Shown here: piece after piece, positions 23,275 to 32,427 of the stretch
Layout: each line of letters opens with the position of its first letter
How positions within the stretch are numbered: the first letter of the stretch is position 1
Source of the DNA: Velamenicoccus sp964471325
GTDB taxonomy: Bacteria > Omnitrophota > Gorgyraeia > Velamenicoccales > Velamenicoccaceae
Direction of reading: 5' to 3'
DNA: 64,000 bases
Assembly: GCA_964471325.1 (NCBI GenBank)
Contig: CAYYFL010000003.1
Location: 62,001 to 126,000 of the forward strand
Position numbers and translations under genes: made by a program
Notes under the pieces: generated by a model
Told to the model about the DNA's origin: nothing
The model's input: only the letters and a program-made list of their open reading frames with translations
Database searches by the model: none

Positions 23275-25668
23275 ATGACTTATCGCTTATTGATAAGAAG
23301 GTCGTTTTTGTTATGTTTCTTTTGTCTGTCTCTCTGCGGCTGCCGCGTCTCCGACATCGAGACGTGGACGGCAGACCGCTATGCCGCTGTTTCCCAGGCT
23401 GCTGCGCAGACAGCCGCCCGTCTTTACGAGAAAACATTGGTTGCCTTGCCCGAAGGTCAGGCCAGGGACATTGTCTGCGTCAAGCTGGGGCGCCTCTACC
23501 TGAACATGGGGCGTTTTGGTCTTGCGATAGAGTGCCTGAAAAACGGCCGCTCGCCTCAATCCCAGTCGCTCCTCGCCGAGGCCTTTTTCCAGAACGGCGA
23601 ATACACCCGGGCCCTCGATGTCTTTAATCGCCTGGGCGAAGAAGGGGCCCCTGATTATCTGTATTATTACGCCATGACTTTAGAGAAATCCAATCTCTAC
23701 GACCAGGCGCTAAAAATCTATCGCCGCATCCAGGAGGATCCCGGGTTCGGCGCCCGCGCGCGGGAGCGCATCGCCCTCATCGGCCTGTCTATGCCGGAGG
23801 CGCGTTTTTCCGGCGTTTCGCCCGAGGTCCGTTCTTTGATCGAAAAGAGCCCTGCGGCCGAGGCCTATCCGGATGCCAGCGTCCTGTATCTTTTGGCGGA
23901 CGAAGCGATCCGTCTGACGGAAAACTTCCAGGTTGAATCCGAACTTCATTATGTCGTCAAGATATTGAACGACCGCGGCAAGGAGGGTTATGGCGAGGTG
24001 ACGCTGCCATACGATTCGACCTACGAGACCGTGGAGCTTGAGTATGCCCGCACCATCCGGCCGGACGGCACGGTCATATCCGTCGGCGACAAAAACATCA
24101 GGGATGTCTCGCTCTACCTGAATTATCCTCTTTACAGCAACGCGCGGGCCCGCATCATTTCCATGCCCGAGGTGGCGCCGGGGTGTGTCATCGAATATAA
24201 GGTGAGGATCCTGCAGACCAAACTTCCCAACAAGAAGGATTTTGACAGTGTTTATTGGCTCCAGATGGACGAGCCGGTCCTTTTGCAGCGCGTTTCCCTT
24301 GCCGTTCCCAGGGATCGGCAATTGCGCTATAAGGTGGTCAACGCCGGCTACAATACGTTCGGCTTCACGATGACGCCCCAGGTCCGCGAGACAGGAAACA
24401 GCCGTATTTATGCCCTGGAGTTCAGGGATGTGCCGCAGATCATCCCGGAGCCGTCCATGCCGCCTGTTTCCAAGATCAACCCCTATGTCCTGTGGACGAC
24501 GTTTGCAAGCTGGGAGGAGATCTATCGCTGGTGGCGTGATCTCTATCAGGACAAGATCCGCGCGGATGCCGCGATCGCCGCCAAGGTCGAGGAGCTGGTG
24601 AAAGGCAAAAAGACGGAAGAAGAAAGGATCCGCGTCATCTATGATTATTGCGCGCAGGAGATCCGCTATGTGGCGGTGGAATACGGCGATGCCGGTTATG
24701 AGCCCCATGAGGCCCCGGAGATATTCCGCAATAAATACGGAGACTGCAAGGACAAAGCTATCCTGCTTGTCGCGATGTTGAAGAAGGCCGGTATCGAGGC
24801 ATATCCTGTCTTGATCTCGACGGATGACGAACTGGATAATCAGGAGGACCTTCCGAGTCTTTTGTTCAACCATGCGATTGCCGCGGTCAAAGTGAGGGGG
24901 CGGCTGGTTTTTATGGATGCCACGGCTTCCACGACATCTTTCGGGGACCTGCCGGAGCCGGACCAGGACAGGCTGGTCCTTGTTTTCTATCCCCAGGATT
25001 ACGAGTTGGTAAAAACGCCGTTGTTCGAGCCTTCCCATAACCGCGCCGTGACGAAGACAAAGATCGAAGTCCGCAAGGACGAGTCCATTCTGGGCGAGCG
25101 AAGGCTCCAGACGGAAGGTTTCTTCCTTCAGGCCCAGCGGTATTGGCTGAGATTCACGATGCCCTCCCTTATCGAGGAGAGCATCAAGCAGAGGGTGCGT
25201 TCCATTTCCGAAAATGGCCGTCTTCTCGATTATACGATCAAGAACGCTGACAGCCTTGAAGATCCTGTTATTTTCTTTTACCGTTTTGAAGCCCCCAGAT
25301 ATTTCATCAAGGCGGGGCGGTCGCGCATCATGAGCCAGATGAGCGGATTCGATACGTCGGTTGTCGCCAGGGAGGCGCGCCGCTATCCCTTGCAAACCGG
25401 CGGCCTGCGCGTAGAAGAAGATGAATTGGAAGTTGAATTACCCGACCGTCTTGCGGTAAAATATCTCCCCAACCCCGTCATGGCGGACACGCCGTGGTTT
25501 TCCTTGTCGAGCCGCTACGGGATGACCGACAGCCGTCATTTGCGTTATGTTTATGTTCTGGAAGTCAAGAGGCGCGACGTGACGGTGGAGGATTACGCGG
25601 AATACAAAAGGATCGTCGAACATATCGCGTCCCAGTTGAACCAGCAAGTGATCCTGGAAGAAAAGTAA
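23275..25668 (+). CDS. DUF3857/transglutaminase-like lipoprotein with TPR region
   Basis: A 797-residue exported protein. A signal peptide ends in the lipobox-like LCGC. Helical TPR-like repeats fill about residues 30-190, then a DUF3857 beta domain (about 200-400) and a transglutaminase-like core. The core keeps a full Cys-His-Asp triad: Cys491 in YGDCKDKA, His533 in FNHAI and Asp548 in MDATAS. Such DUF3857-transglutaminase proteins are usual in Bacteroidetes and PVC genomes and are thought to act on envelope proteins or peptides; substrates are unknown. It lies just after the broken four-helix-bundle gene without a clear ribosome binding site. Confidence 0.85.
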   Translation: MTYRLLIRRSFLLCFFCLSLCGCRVSDIETWTADRYAAVSQAAAQTAARLYEKTLVALPEGQARDIVCVKLGRLYLNMGRFGLAIECLKNGRSPQSQSLLAEAFFQNGEYTRALDVFNRLGEEGAPDYLYYYAMTLEKSNLYDQALKIYRRIQEDPGFGARARERIALIGLSMPEARFSGVSPEVRSLIEKSPAAEAYPDASVLYLLADEAIRLTENFQVESELHYVVKILNDRGKEGYGEVTLPYDSTYETVELEYARTIRPDGTVISVGDKNIRDVSLYLNYPLYSNARARIISMPEVAPGCVIEYKVRILQTKLPNKKDFDSVYWLQMDEPVLLQRVSLAVPRDRQLRYKVVNAGYNTFGFTMTPQVRETGNSRIYALEFRDVPQIIPEPSMPPVSKINPYVLWTTFASWEEIYRWWRDLYQDKIRADAAIAAKVEELVKGKKTEEERIRVIYDYCAQEIRYVAVEYGDAGYEPHEAPEIFRNKYGDCKDKAILLVAMLKKAGIEAYPVLISTDDELDNQEDLPSLLFNHAIAAVKVRGRLVFMDATASTTSFGDLPEPDQDRLVLVFYPQDYELVKTPLFEPSHNRAVTKTKIEVRKDESILGERRLQTEGFFLQAQRYWLRFTMPSLIEESIKQRVRSISENGRLLDYTIKNADSLEDPVIFFYRFEAPRYFIKAGRSRIMSQMSGFDTSVVAREARRYPLQTGGLRVEEDELEVELPDRLAVKYLPNPVMADTPWFSLSSRYGMTDSRHLRYVYVLEVKRRDVTVEDYAEYKRIVEHIASQLNQQVILEEK

Positions 25669-25691
25669 GATAACCGTCCTTCTTTTTGACA

Positions 25692-26108
25692 ATGGCTATG
25701 GCAAAGAAACCACCTAAAGAAGACCTGGATTTTCAGATAGTTTTTTTTGAGGGTATTTTGCGCCGCCGCCCGGACTATGTCGATGCCCTGATCGTGTTGG
25801 GAGAGATCTATACCAAGAAGGGCCTGTACCGCAAGGGACTCAGGGTCGACAAGAAACTTTCCAGGCTGCGGCCCGACAACCCCATTGTTTATTATAACCT
25901 GGCCTGTAGTTTTTCGCTCTTGGGCGACCTCTCGAAGTCGTTCGAGGCGATCGAACGAGCGATCGCCCTGGGTTATGAAGATATCGCCTTCATGTGCAAA
26001 GACCCCGACCTTTCAAACCTGCGGCAGGATGAACGGTTCGAGGAGCTGGTCGAGAAGGCCAAGCGTCTGAAACGCCCGGAGGATGTCCCTGATGTCTCCA
26101 CAAGATAA
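25692..26108 (+). CDS. Small TPR protein
   Basis: A 138-residue soluble protein made of two or three TPR helices pairs (DYVDALIVLGEIYTKKGLYRKGL, then NPIVYYNLACSFSLLGDLSKSFEAIERAIALGY) and a C-terminal segment DPDLSNLRQDERFEELVEK, which is a common end for small TPR adaptors. The ATG at 25692 is taken; a TTG 6 bases earlier is possible. It overlaps the start of the M48 protease gene. A scaffold role is likely; the partner is unknown. Confidence 0.82.
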   Translation: MAMAKKPPKEDLDFQIVFFEGILRRRPDYVDALIVLGEIYTKKGLYRKGLRVDKKLSRLRPDNPIVYYNLACSFSLLGDLSKSFEAIERAIALGYEDIAFMCKDPDLSNLRQDERFEELVEKAKRLKRPEDVPDVSTR

Positions 26109-27264
26109 CAGTCTTTCTTCGTCCCCCGAGGCCAGGCGATACCAGGCGATACGATATCGCCTCTTCTTTTTTCGCCTTTTCGGCAGCATAGCGGCGCTCC
26201 TGGTTTTTTTATGCGCGGGCTGGTCGCGCGCCCTCAAGGTCTGGCTTCTGGCATGGAGGGAGGATTTTTTTCTTCTGGCGGCCCTCTACATCTCCTGCTT
26301 TCTTTTTTTGTCTTTTGTCGCCGGACTTCCCCTGGATATTTTTGAAGGGTTTTTTCTTGAACACCGTTTCCACCTGAGCCGGCAGACCTTCGGAGAATGG
26401 TCCAAGGATCTCCTGAAAAAATCCGTCGTTGCCTTTATCGTCTCTTTGGCGTTATTAGAAAGCGTCTATTTTTTTCTTTCCCAGTTTCCCGGGACCTGGT
26501 GGTTGTGGGCCGCCTGTTTTTGGTTTTTTTTGAGCATCATCCTGGCCCGGATCTTTCCGTATGCGATCCTGCCGTTGTTTTTCCGCGTCAGGCCGCTGGA
26601 AGAAGGCGAGGTCCGGCGCCGGATCCTGGCGCTCTTTGGACGCTACGGGGTCAGGCTCAAGGATATTTTTGTCCTGGATTTTTCCAGAAAAACAGTCAAG
26701 GCGAACGCCATGGTCGCCGGCCTCGGCGCCGCCAAGCGGATTTTTCTTGCCGACACGCTTTTGGGATCCTTCAGCCCCCAGGAGATTGAAGTTGTCTTGG
26801 CCCATGAATTGGGCCATTACCTCAGGCATGATACGGCCAAGCTCGTCGTGGCCAGTCTGGCGTCCGGCCTTTTTTCTTTCGGGCTGGCTTATTTTCTCTT
26901 CGACCGTTTCCTTGCTGTTTTTGGTTTTGCGGGCCCCAGCGATGTGGCGGCCCTGCCCTTGCTTTTGCTCATCCTTTTTGCCGCCGGGTTTGTCCTTCTG
27001 CCTCTCCAGAACGGTTTTTCGAGGATTTTGGAGAGACAGGCGGACCGTTTTGCCCTGGAGGCCACGCGGGCGACCGAAGGAAGTCCCGAACAGCGTCGAG
27101 GGGCGACGGAAGCGTTTGTCTCCATGATGCGCAAGCTGGGCGAGAAGAACCTTGCGGATTTTTCGCCTTCGCGCGGAATGGAGATTTTTTTCTACGATCA
27201 TCCGCCGATCGCCAAGAGGATCCGGATGGCCCGCGCTTTCCAGGATGCTGGTGAACATATATGA
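26092..27264 (+). CDS. M48 family (CAAX/Ste24-type) membrane zinc protease
   Basis: A 390-residue integral membrane protease of the Ste24 type. The zinc motif HELGH is at residues 238-242 (His238, Glu239, His242), followed by LRHD, and ERQADRFALEATR gives the third ligand glutamate. Six or so membrane helices surround it. The second ATG (26092) is preferred, because GGAGG lies 9 bases upstream; the first ATG (26083) touches that box. In bacteria such proteases take part in envelope quality control. The ATGA overlap with the next gene implies coupled translation with the PilZ fusion protein. Confidence 0.9.
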   Translation: MSPQDNSLSSSPEARRYQAIRYRLFFFRLFGSIAALLVFLCAGWSRALKVWLLAWREDFFLLAALYISCFLFLSFVAGLPLDIFEGFFLEHRFHLSRQTFGEWSKDLLKKSVVAFIVSLALLESVYFFLSQFPGTWWLWAACFWFFLSIILARIFPYAILPLFFRVRPLEEGEVRRRILALFGRYGVRLKDIFVLDFSRKTVKANAMVAGLGAAKRIFLADTLLGSFSPQEIEVVLAHELGHYLRHDTAKLVVASLASGLFSFGLAYFLFDRFLAVFGFAGPSDVAALPLLLLILFAAGFVLLPLQNGFSRILERQADRFALEATRATEGSPEQRRGATEAFVSMMRKLGEKNLADFSPSRGMEIFFYDHPPIAKRIRMARAFQDAGEHI

Positions 27265-29234
27265 CGCATACGCCCCCTATCCCCAAGACCGAAGAGCGCC
27301 GCCGTTATAAACGTCTCGACCACATTTTTCCGGTTGAATTCCGTTTCCTTTCGGCCGAAGGATCGCCGCAAGGCGATTGGAGGGAGGCTTTTACCCAGGA
27401 CGTCAGCGCCGGCGGCTTGTGTCTGGTCGTCACGCAGATCAACGAGCGTGACATGGGGCTGTTCGGCGACCCCAAGGCCCTGATCGCCCTCAACATCAAT
27501 ATTCCCTCGGGGACGAGACCCGCGCAGGCGACGGCGCATCCGGCATGGCTCAGGCCCCTCAAGGAAGGGCTCATCAACCAGTACATGGTCGGCATGCGGT
27601 ATGTCCGCATCGAGAAACGCGACAATGCGCGCATCTTGCGGTATGCTGATATGCGCAAGTTCCTGAAGGCGATGGCCATCGTGTTCACCATCTGTCTCAG
27701 TCTGGGGCTTGTGACCGTCGGATTTTACAACGCCCGTCTGCGTTATCAGAACGAAAAGCTCCTGGGAGGGCTCACCGACACCCTTGTGCGCCAGAAGAAC
27801 CTGGAAAAAGGAAAGGACTTGCTCGAGCTTAAGATCGACGAGATGAACTTCCTGTTGTCGCAATCGGGCCGCAGGGTCGAGATGCTGGAAAGGGCGCTCC
27901 TGCTGACCAATCGCGATGAAAAGCAGAAGGTCGAACAACTCCAGGCCTCCATCGACTTCTTCAAGAAATATCAGGATAAGCTCAAAGCGGACCTTGCGGG
28001 GCTCGTCAGCCACAAGGCCCAGGTGGAGATGGATGTGACCGCCAAGGTCGAAGAGGGAAAGGCGATAGAGAAGAAAGTCGTGGATAAGTTTTATCGCTGG
28101 CTTACCGTGCACCAGAACAACAACACGGGCCTGGTGGCCAGCTTTGAAGGCGATTCGGATGTCGCGGACTGGGCATTTACCTATGATCAGGCGCTGGCGA
28201 CCATTAGCTTCACTTTGTTCGACGATGCCGGCCGGGCGGGCCGGATCTTGGATTTCTACACGCACGCCATCCAGGCCAACGGCGGCGGTTTTACGAACGC
28301 CTATTATGCCTCCACCGGCGACGTGGCGGAATATATCGCACATGCCGGCCCCAACATCTGGCTGGGGATAGCGGTCTTGCAGTATACCCGTCATTTCGGC
28401 GACAAGAGATATCTGCCAGTCGCCGAGGATATCTATCACTGGCTCGACACCATCCGTGACCAGGAAGGAGGATTGAAGGGAGGGCCGACCGTCACCTGGT
28501 ACAGCACGGAGCATAATCTCGACGCCTACGCTTTTTATGTGATGTTGTATGAGACGACAGGAAATCCCGAAGCCGCCGCGCGGGCGCAAGAGACCTTGAA
28601 GTGGCTCAATGCCAACGCCTATTCGCGGATTTCCCTGCCCATCGTCAAGCGCGGCAAGGGAGATGCCACCATTGCGACGGATACATACGCATGGTCGATC
28701 GCAGCCGTGGGGCCGGGAAAACTCAAAGATATCGGCATGGACCCGGACGAGATCATGGATTTCGCCATAGAGAATTGCGCTGTGAAGGTGGACTACAAAA
28801 AGCCGGAAGGCTATCTTGTCTGCGTGAAGGGATTTGATTTTGCCAAGGGAACGAACATCGGCCGCGGCGGCGTTATTTCCGGCGAGTGGACGGCCCAGAT
28901 GATCCTTTCGCTCAGCATCATGGCGGACTACCATGTCCGCCTGGGCGAAGAAGAGAAGGCCCGTGAGTACCGCCGGATGGCCAACGACTATATCGTGGAA
29001 CTGACAAAGATGATCATCACCAGTCCTTCTCCCGTCGGGCAGGGTGATTTCTGCCTGCCTTATGCGTCGCACGAGTTCGCCGATACGGGCCACGGCTGGC
29101 GCACGCCGAAGGGGAACAGGACCGGCTCCGTCGCGGCGACCGCCTATACGGTCCTGGCCATGCAGGGATACAATCCTTTGTCTTTGAACAATGAAACAGA
29201 AGCCGAGAGCGCTCAAAAGACAAACGCTCTCTAA
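27261..29234 (+). CDS. PilZ - membrane helix - coiled coil - helical-barrel fusion protein
   Basis: A 657-residue protein with an uncommon architecture. Residues 10-130 form a cytosolic PilZ domain with both c-di-GMP contacts (RRYKR, then DVSAGG). A membrane helix spans about 133-155 and a coiled coil about 160-265. The C-terminal 370 residues resemble an (alpha/alpha)6-barrel as in glycoside hydrolases or polysaccharide lyases: WAFTYDQALATI, LDFYTHAIQANGGGFTNAYY, NIWLGIAVLQYTRHFGD, TWYSTEHNLDAYAFYVML. The layout suggests c-di-GMP binding inside controls a carbohydrate-active or sugar-binding domain outside. The barrel's catalytic residues are not assigned. It is coupled to the M48 protease. 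Confidence 0.75.
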   Translation: MTHTPPIPKTEERRRYKRLDHIFPVEFRFLSAEGSPQGDWREAFTQDVSAGGLCLVVTQINERDMGLFGDPKALIALNINIPSGTRPAQATAHPAWLRPLKEGLINQYMVGMRYVRIEKRDNARILRYADMRKFLKAMAIVFTICLSLGLVTVGFYNARLRYQNEKLLGGLTDTLVRQKNLEKGKDLLELKIDEMNFLLSQSGRRVEMLERALLLTNRDEKQKVEQLQASIDFFKKYQDKLKADLAGLVSHKAQVEMDVTAKVEEGKAIEKKVVDKFYRWLTVHQNNNTGLVASFEGDSDVADWAFTYDQALATISFTLFDDAGRAGRILDFYTHAIQANGGGFTNAYYASTGDVAEYIAHAGPNIWLGIAVLQYTRHFGDKRYLPVAEDIYHWLDTIRDQEGGLKGGPTVTWYSTEHNLDAYAFYVMLYETTGNPEAAARAQETLKWLNANAYSRISLPIVKRGKGDATIATDTYAWSIAAVGPGKLKDIGMDPDEIMDFAIENCAVKVDYKKPEGYLVCVKGFDFAKGTNIGRGGVISGEWTAQMILSLSIMADYHVRLGEEEKAREYRRMANDYIVELTKMIITSPSPVGQGDFCLPYASHEFADTGHGWRTPKGNRTGSVAATAYTVLAMQGYNPLSLNNETEAESAQKTNAL

Positions 29235-29980
29235 TGGCACAGATGGCAAAGCGATTACACCGATTAAAACCAAGCGTTCATCTGCGTCATCATCTTTTGA
29301 AATCGGTGTCGTCAGGGGCTGTTGGACCTTCTTGCACCGGCCTCGCGTTAAAAAAGACTTACCGCAAGCTCTACAGGCATTTTGGCCCTCAAGGATGGTG
29401 GCCGGCCCGCACGCCGTTCGAGGTCATGGTCGGCGCCATCCTGACGCAGAACACCTCTTGGCAGAACGTCGAGAGGGCGATCGCAAATTTAAAAAGAGCA
29501 CGGGCGTTGTCGTGGAAACGCATGCTGCGTTTAAACGACAGGGCCCTGGCGCGCCTCATCCGGCCGGCGGGTTATTACAATATCAAGACCAGGCGCCTGA
29601 AGAATTTTTTGCATTTTCTTCAAGAATGTTACTCGGGAGATTTGAGGCGGATGAAGAAAGGCGGCACCTCCAGGCTCCGCCAGGAGCTCCTGGGCGTCAA
29701 CGGCATCGGCCCGGAGACGGCGGATTCCATCCTCCTCTATGCCTTGCACAAGCCGGTTTTTGTCATCGATGCCTATACCCGGCGCTGGATGGCCCGCCAC
29801 GAGTTGGCGGCGCCGCAGCTCCTCTATGAAGACTTGCAGAAGATATTTATGGAAGGCTTGCCGGCGGATGCGGCCCTTTTTAACGAATACCATGCCTTGA
29901 TCGTTCGCCTGGGCAAGGAGTATTGCCGTAAGACCAAGGAAAAATGCGCGATCTGCCCGCTGCGGGATGAAAAGCATTAA
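29234..29980 (+). CDS. Endonuclease III-like DNA glycosylase (HhH-GPD)
   Basis: A 248-residue HhH-GPD protein. The helix-hairpin-helix is LLGVNGIGPETADSILLYAL and the catalytic aspartate lies in FVIDAYTRRW. Where EndoIII has the lyase lysine (GxGRKTA) this protein has glutamate (GIGPETA), as in monofunctional glycosylases of the MagIII or MIG type. The C-terminal cluster shows only C-x6-C-x2-C and stops before the fourth cysteine. The first 35 residues do not look homologous and may be an unfounded extension; a start at GTG or TTG nearer residue 30-38 is possible. It overlaps the previous stop by one base and the next gene by 14. Confidence 0.82.
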   Translation: MAQMAKRLHRLKPSVHLRHHLLKSVSSGAVGPSCTGLALKKTYRKLYRHFGPQGWWPARTPFEVMVGAILTQNTSWQNVERAIANLKRARALSWKRMLRLNDRALARLIRPAGYYNIKTRRLKNFLHFLQECYSGDLRRMKKGGTSRLRQELLGVNGIGPETADSILLYALHKPVFVIDAYTRRWMARHELAAPQLLYEDLQKIFMEGLPADAALFNEYHALIVRLGKEYCRKTKEKCAICPLRDEKH

Positions 29981-31493
29981 GACATTTCTAACGAAGACGC
30001 TTCCAGCCCCCGTCATATCTTCCCGGACGGTTTTCCTGGTTTTGCTTTTTGGCCTTGCTTTCTTTGTGAGACTGATGCTTATCAGCAAGGGGCCGTTCCA
30101 TTACGACGCTCTCGACCTGGCGAATGCCGCGCAAAAGACGCTGTCGGCACACGCGCTCCATTACGAGCATGGTTCCGGATACCCCCTGACCGTCATCATC
30201 GCCGCCGTTTTTATTTCCTTCATGCGCCTCTTCGGCGCGACAGATCCGGTTTTTTGCGTCAACATGATGAGCGTTGTTTTCGGCGCCGCCGGCGTCGTGA
30301 TGTTTTTCTTCCTTGTGGAAAAATTGTTTGATACGCGAAGGGCTTTTTTTGCCGGTCTCCTTTTGGCCTGTTTCGGCGCCCATATCGCCATCTCCACATT
30401 CGGCAAGAGCCTGACGTTGAGTATATTCTTCGCCCTGGCGAGCGTCTATTTTCTTCTCTGCTATCTCAAGGACGGCCGCCGGATATGTTTCTTCTATGCC
30501 GCCGCCTTTCTGGGGTTTTGCGGCGCCGCACGGCTTTCCGATTTCCTGGCGCTTATCCCGCTTGTGTATCTTCTGGCGCGCTACGGTTCTTCTGCGCAGG
30601 GCAGGTTCAGGGATATATGCGTCTTGGCGGGCCTCTCTCTGTGTGTGGCCTTCATGTATTATCTGCCGATGTTCATGCAGAAAGGCTTCAGCCAGTTCAG
30701 GGATGTCCTCTCGACCAGCCGGCAGGCCAGCTTCCTGGGGCCGGCGTCATTCATCCTTCACAAATCCTTCGGCTGGCTCTGGGACGCCTTCCGGCCCGAA
30801 GGCGTGATCGTGGCGGTTTGCGGGGGCGGTTTCCTCTATATCCACAGGCGGCTGAAAGAGCTTGTGTTTCTTTTGCTGTGGTTTTATGTTTTTCAATTAT
30901 TTTATGGAAACATTTCTTCCAGCGGCACGCGTTATCTGGTGATCGCCTGGCTGCCGCTCATTGCCGCGCAAGGTTATTTTCTCGGCTCTTATCGTTCAAG
31001 GGCCGCATACGGGGCTTTCGCGATCTTCTTCTGGCTTCTCTTGGCGGGCCTCTGGCGTGATATGCCGGCGCTGGAGTTCCGTCACCGGCATGCCCTGCAG
31101 GTGGATTTCGCGCGCTGGGTGGCCGCGACCGTCCCCGCCGACAGCGCCGTCATCGCCGTGGACGAGGCGATATTCCTTAAGTCTTATGCCCCCAACGAAA
31201 TTATCGTCAGGCCTGTCACATGCGACCCGGCAGAAATGGACGCATTTTTCCGCGAGACGATCGACCCTATCCTTTTGTCGGGCCGGCGCGTCTTTCTGGT
31301 CCATTCCAGCTTTGCCTACGATGAGTGCCGCGTTTTCAGAAAAGCCGTTGGGAAGCATTACCGCCTTAAGGCGGTCGGCGGCAAGGCCAATGAAGACTGG
31401 CATCACGCTTTGTTGAATCAGGTTTTATTCAAAGAGTATCTTTATGAATTGAAACCAAGGAAAGATGAAGGGAAGGGGCCGGCGTATCCATGA
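29967..31493 (+). CDS. GT-C type membrane glycosyltransferase (GT39/ArnT-like)
   Basis: A 508-residue protein with about ten to twelve membrane helices. The first periplasmic loop contains GPFHYDALDLA, the position where GT-C enzymes keep acidic catalytic residues. The C-terminal 110 residues are soluble. It is related to the PMT/ArnT superfamily, which move sugars from polyprenyl-phosphate donors to proteins or lipids. Donor and acceptor are unknown. It overlaps the glycosylase gene by 14 bases and era by 4, so it is translated as part of one unit. Confidence 0.75.
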   Translation: MKSIKTFLTKTLPAPVISSRTVFLVLLFGLAFFVRLMLISKGPFHYDALDLANAAQKTLSAHALHYEHGSGYPLTVIIAAVFISFMRLFGATDPVFCVNMMSVVFGAAGVVMFFFLVEKLFDTRRAFFAGLLLACFGAHIAISTFGKSLTLSIFFALASVYFLLCYLKDGRRICFFYAAAFLGFCGAARLSDFLALIPLVYLLARYGSSAQGRFRDICVLAGLSLCVAFMYYLPMFMQKGFSQFRDVLSTSRQASFLGPASFILHKSFGWLWDAFRPEGVIVAVCGGGFLYIHRRLKELVFLLLWFYVFQLFYGNISSSGTRYLVIAWLPLIAAQGYFLGSYRSRAAYGAFAIFFWLLLAGLWRDMPALEFRHRHALQVDFARWVAATVPADSAVIAVDEAIFLKSYAPNEIIVRPVTCDPAEMDAFFRETIDPILLSGRRVFLVHSSFAYDECRVFRKAVGKHYRLKAVGGKANEDWHHALLNQVLFKEYLYELKPRKDEGKGPAYP

Positions 31494-32392
31494 AATCCGG
31501 AATTGTCGCGATCATCGGCCGGCCGAACGTCGGCAAGTCGACCCTTCTCAATCATCTCGCCGGTGAGAAGGTGGCCATTGTCTCGCCCGTGCCGCAGACG
31601 ACGCGGCACCAGATCCGCGCCGTTTTCAATGACGCGCGGGGACAGATCGTCTTTTGCGATACCCCCGGACTCCACACCAGCCGTCATGCCCTGGATCGTG
31701 CCATGATCAGCCTTGTGAATGATACGGTCGAGGGGGCGGATGTTCTCTTGCACCTGGTCGATGTCACCAGGCACGTTGGAGATGAAGAGACGAAGGCCAT
31801 CCAGAGGCTTTGCGCGGCGCGGGCCCCGGTGGTCCTGGGATTGAACAAGGTGGATATACCCGTGCACTATATCCCTGAATATCTTGCAGCCTGGGAAAGC
31901 GCCATCGGTCGATCTTTGAATGAGGCGACAGACCGCTTGATGCCCGTTCCTGTGTCGGCGCTGAAAGGGACGAATGTCGATAAACTGGTGGACGAGATTT
32001 TCGCGCGCCTGCCGGAAGGAGGGCCCCTTTATCCGGCGGATGTCCTGACGGATTTTCCGCGGCAGCTGGCGATCCAGGACGTTATCCGCGAAAAACTGCT
32101 CCTGGTCCTTAAAGAAGAGCTGCCGTTTTCGCTGGCCGTTCATGTCGAAGAGATCACGGACAGGAGCCAGAGGTTGACTTATGTGAAGGCCGCGGTCCTT
32201 GTCGAGAGAGAGACGCAAAAGGCGATCGTCATCGGCAGGGGAGGGGCCGTGCTGAAAAAGGCCGGAGAGAGCGCCCGCAAGGAGTTGCAGCAGATCTACG
32301 GGAGAAAATTTTTTCTTGACCTGTGGGTGAAATGTGAGAATAAATGGAAGGAAGACAAGGACCTCCTGAAGAAGATGGGGTACCTTGTGTGA
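31490..32392 (+). CDS. era: GTPase Era
   Basis: Era binds the 3' end of 16S rRNA and assists 30S maturation. The 300-residue protein has all G motifs: GRPNVGKST, the effector QTTRH, DTPGLH and NKVD, then a KH domain with VIGRGGAVLKKAG. The domain order and length are standard. It starts at an ATGA overlap with the glycosyltransferase gene. A small gap with TTATAAGAGATAAGCTGTGAG-like repeats separates it from the peptidase gene. Confidence 0.97.
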   Translation: MKSGIVAIIGRPNVGKSTLLNHLAGEKVAIVSPVPQTTRHQIRAVFNDARGQIVFCDTPGLHTSRHALDRAMISLVNDTVEGADVLLHLVDVTRHVGDEETKAIQRLCAARAPVVLGLNKVDIPVHYIPEYLAAWESAIGRSLNEATDRLMPVPVSALKGTNVDKLVDEIFARLPEGGPLYPADVLTDFPRQLAIQDVIREKLLLVLKEELPFSLAVHVEEITDRSQRLTYVKAAVLVERETQKAIVIGRGGAVLKKAGESARKELQQIYGRKFFLDLWVKCENKWKEDKDLLKKMGYLV

Positions 32393-32427
32393 GCTGCAAG
32401 TTATAAGAGATAAGCTGTGAGAAAAGC

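Noticed and set aside
23710..25395. A 561-residue open frame on the minus strand opposite the DUF3857 lipoprotein
   Set aside because: It mirrors the codon structure of a clearly homologous + strand gene, has no recognisable domain, and reads as an arginine/histidine/glycine-rich chain typical of antisense shadows in GC-rich DNA.
27198..29273. A 691-residue open frame on the minus strand opposite the PilZ fusion
   Set aside because: The + strand frame has PilZ motifs, a membrane helix and an ATGA overlap; the minus frame has none of these and no ribosome binding site.
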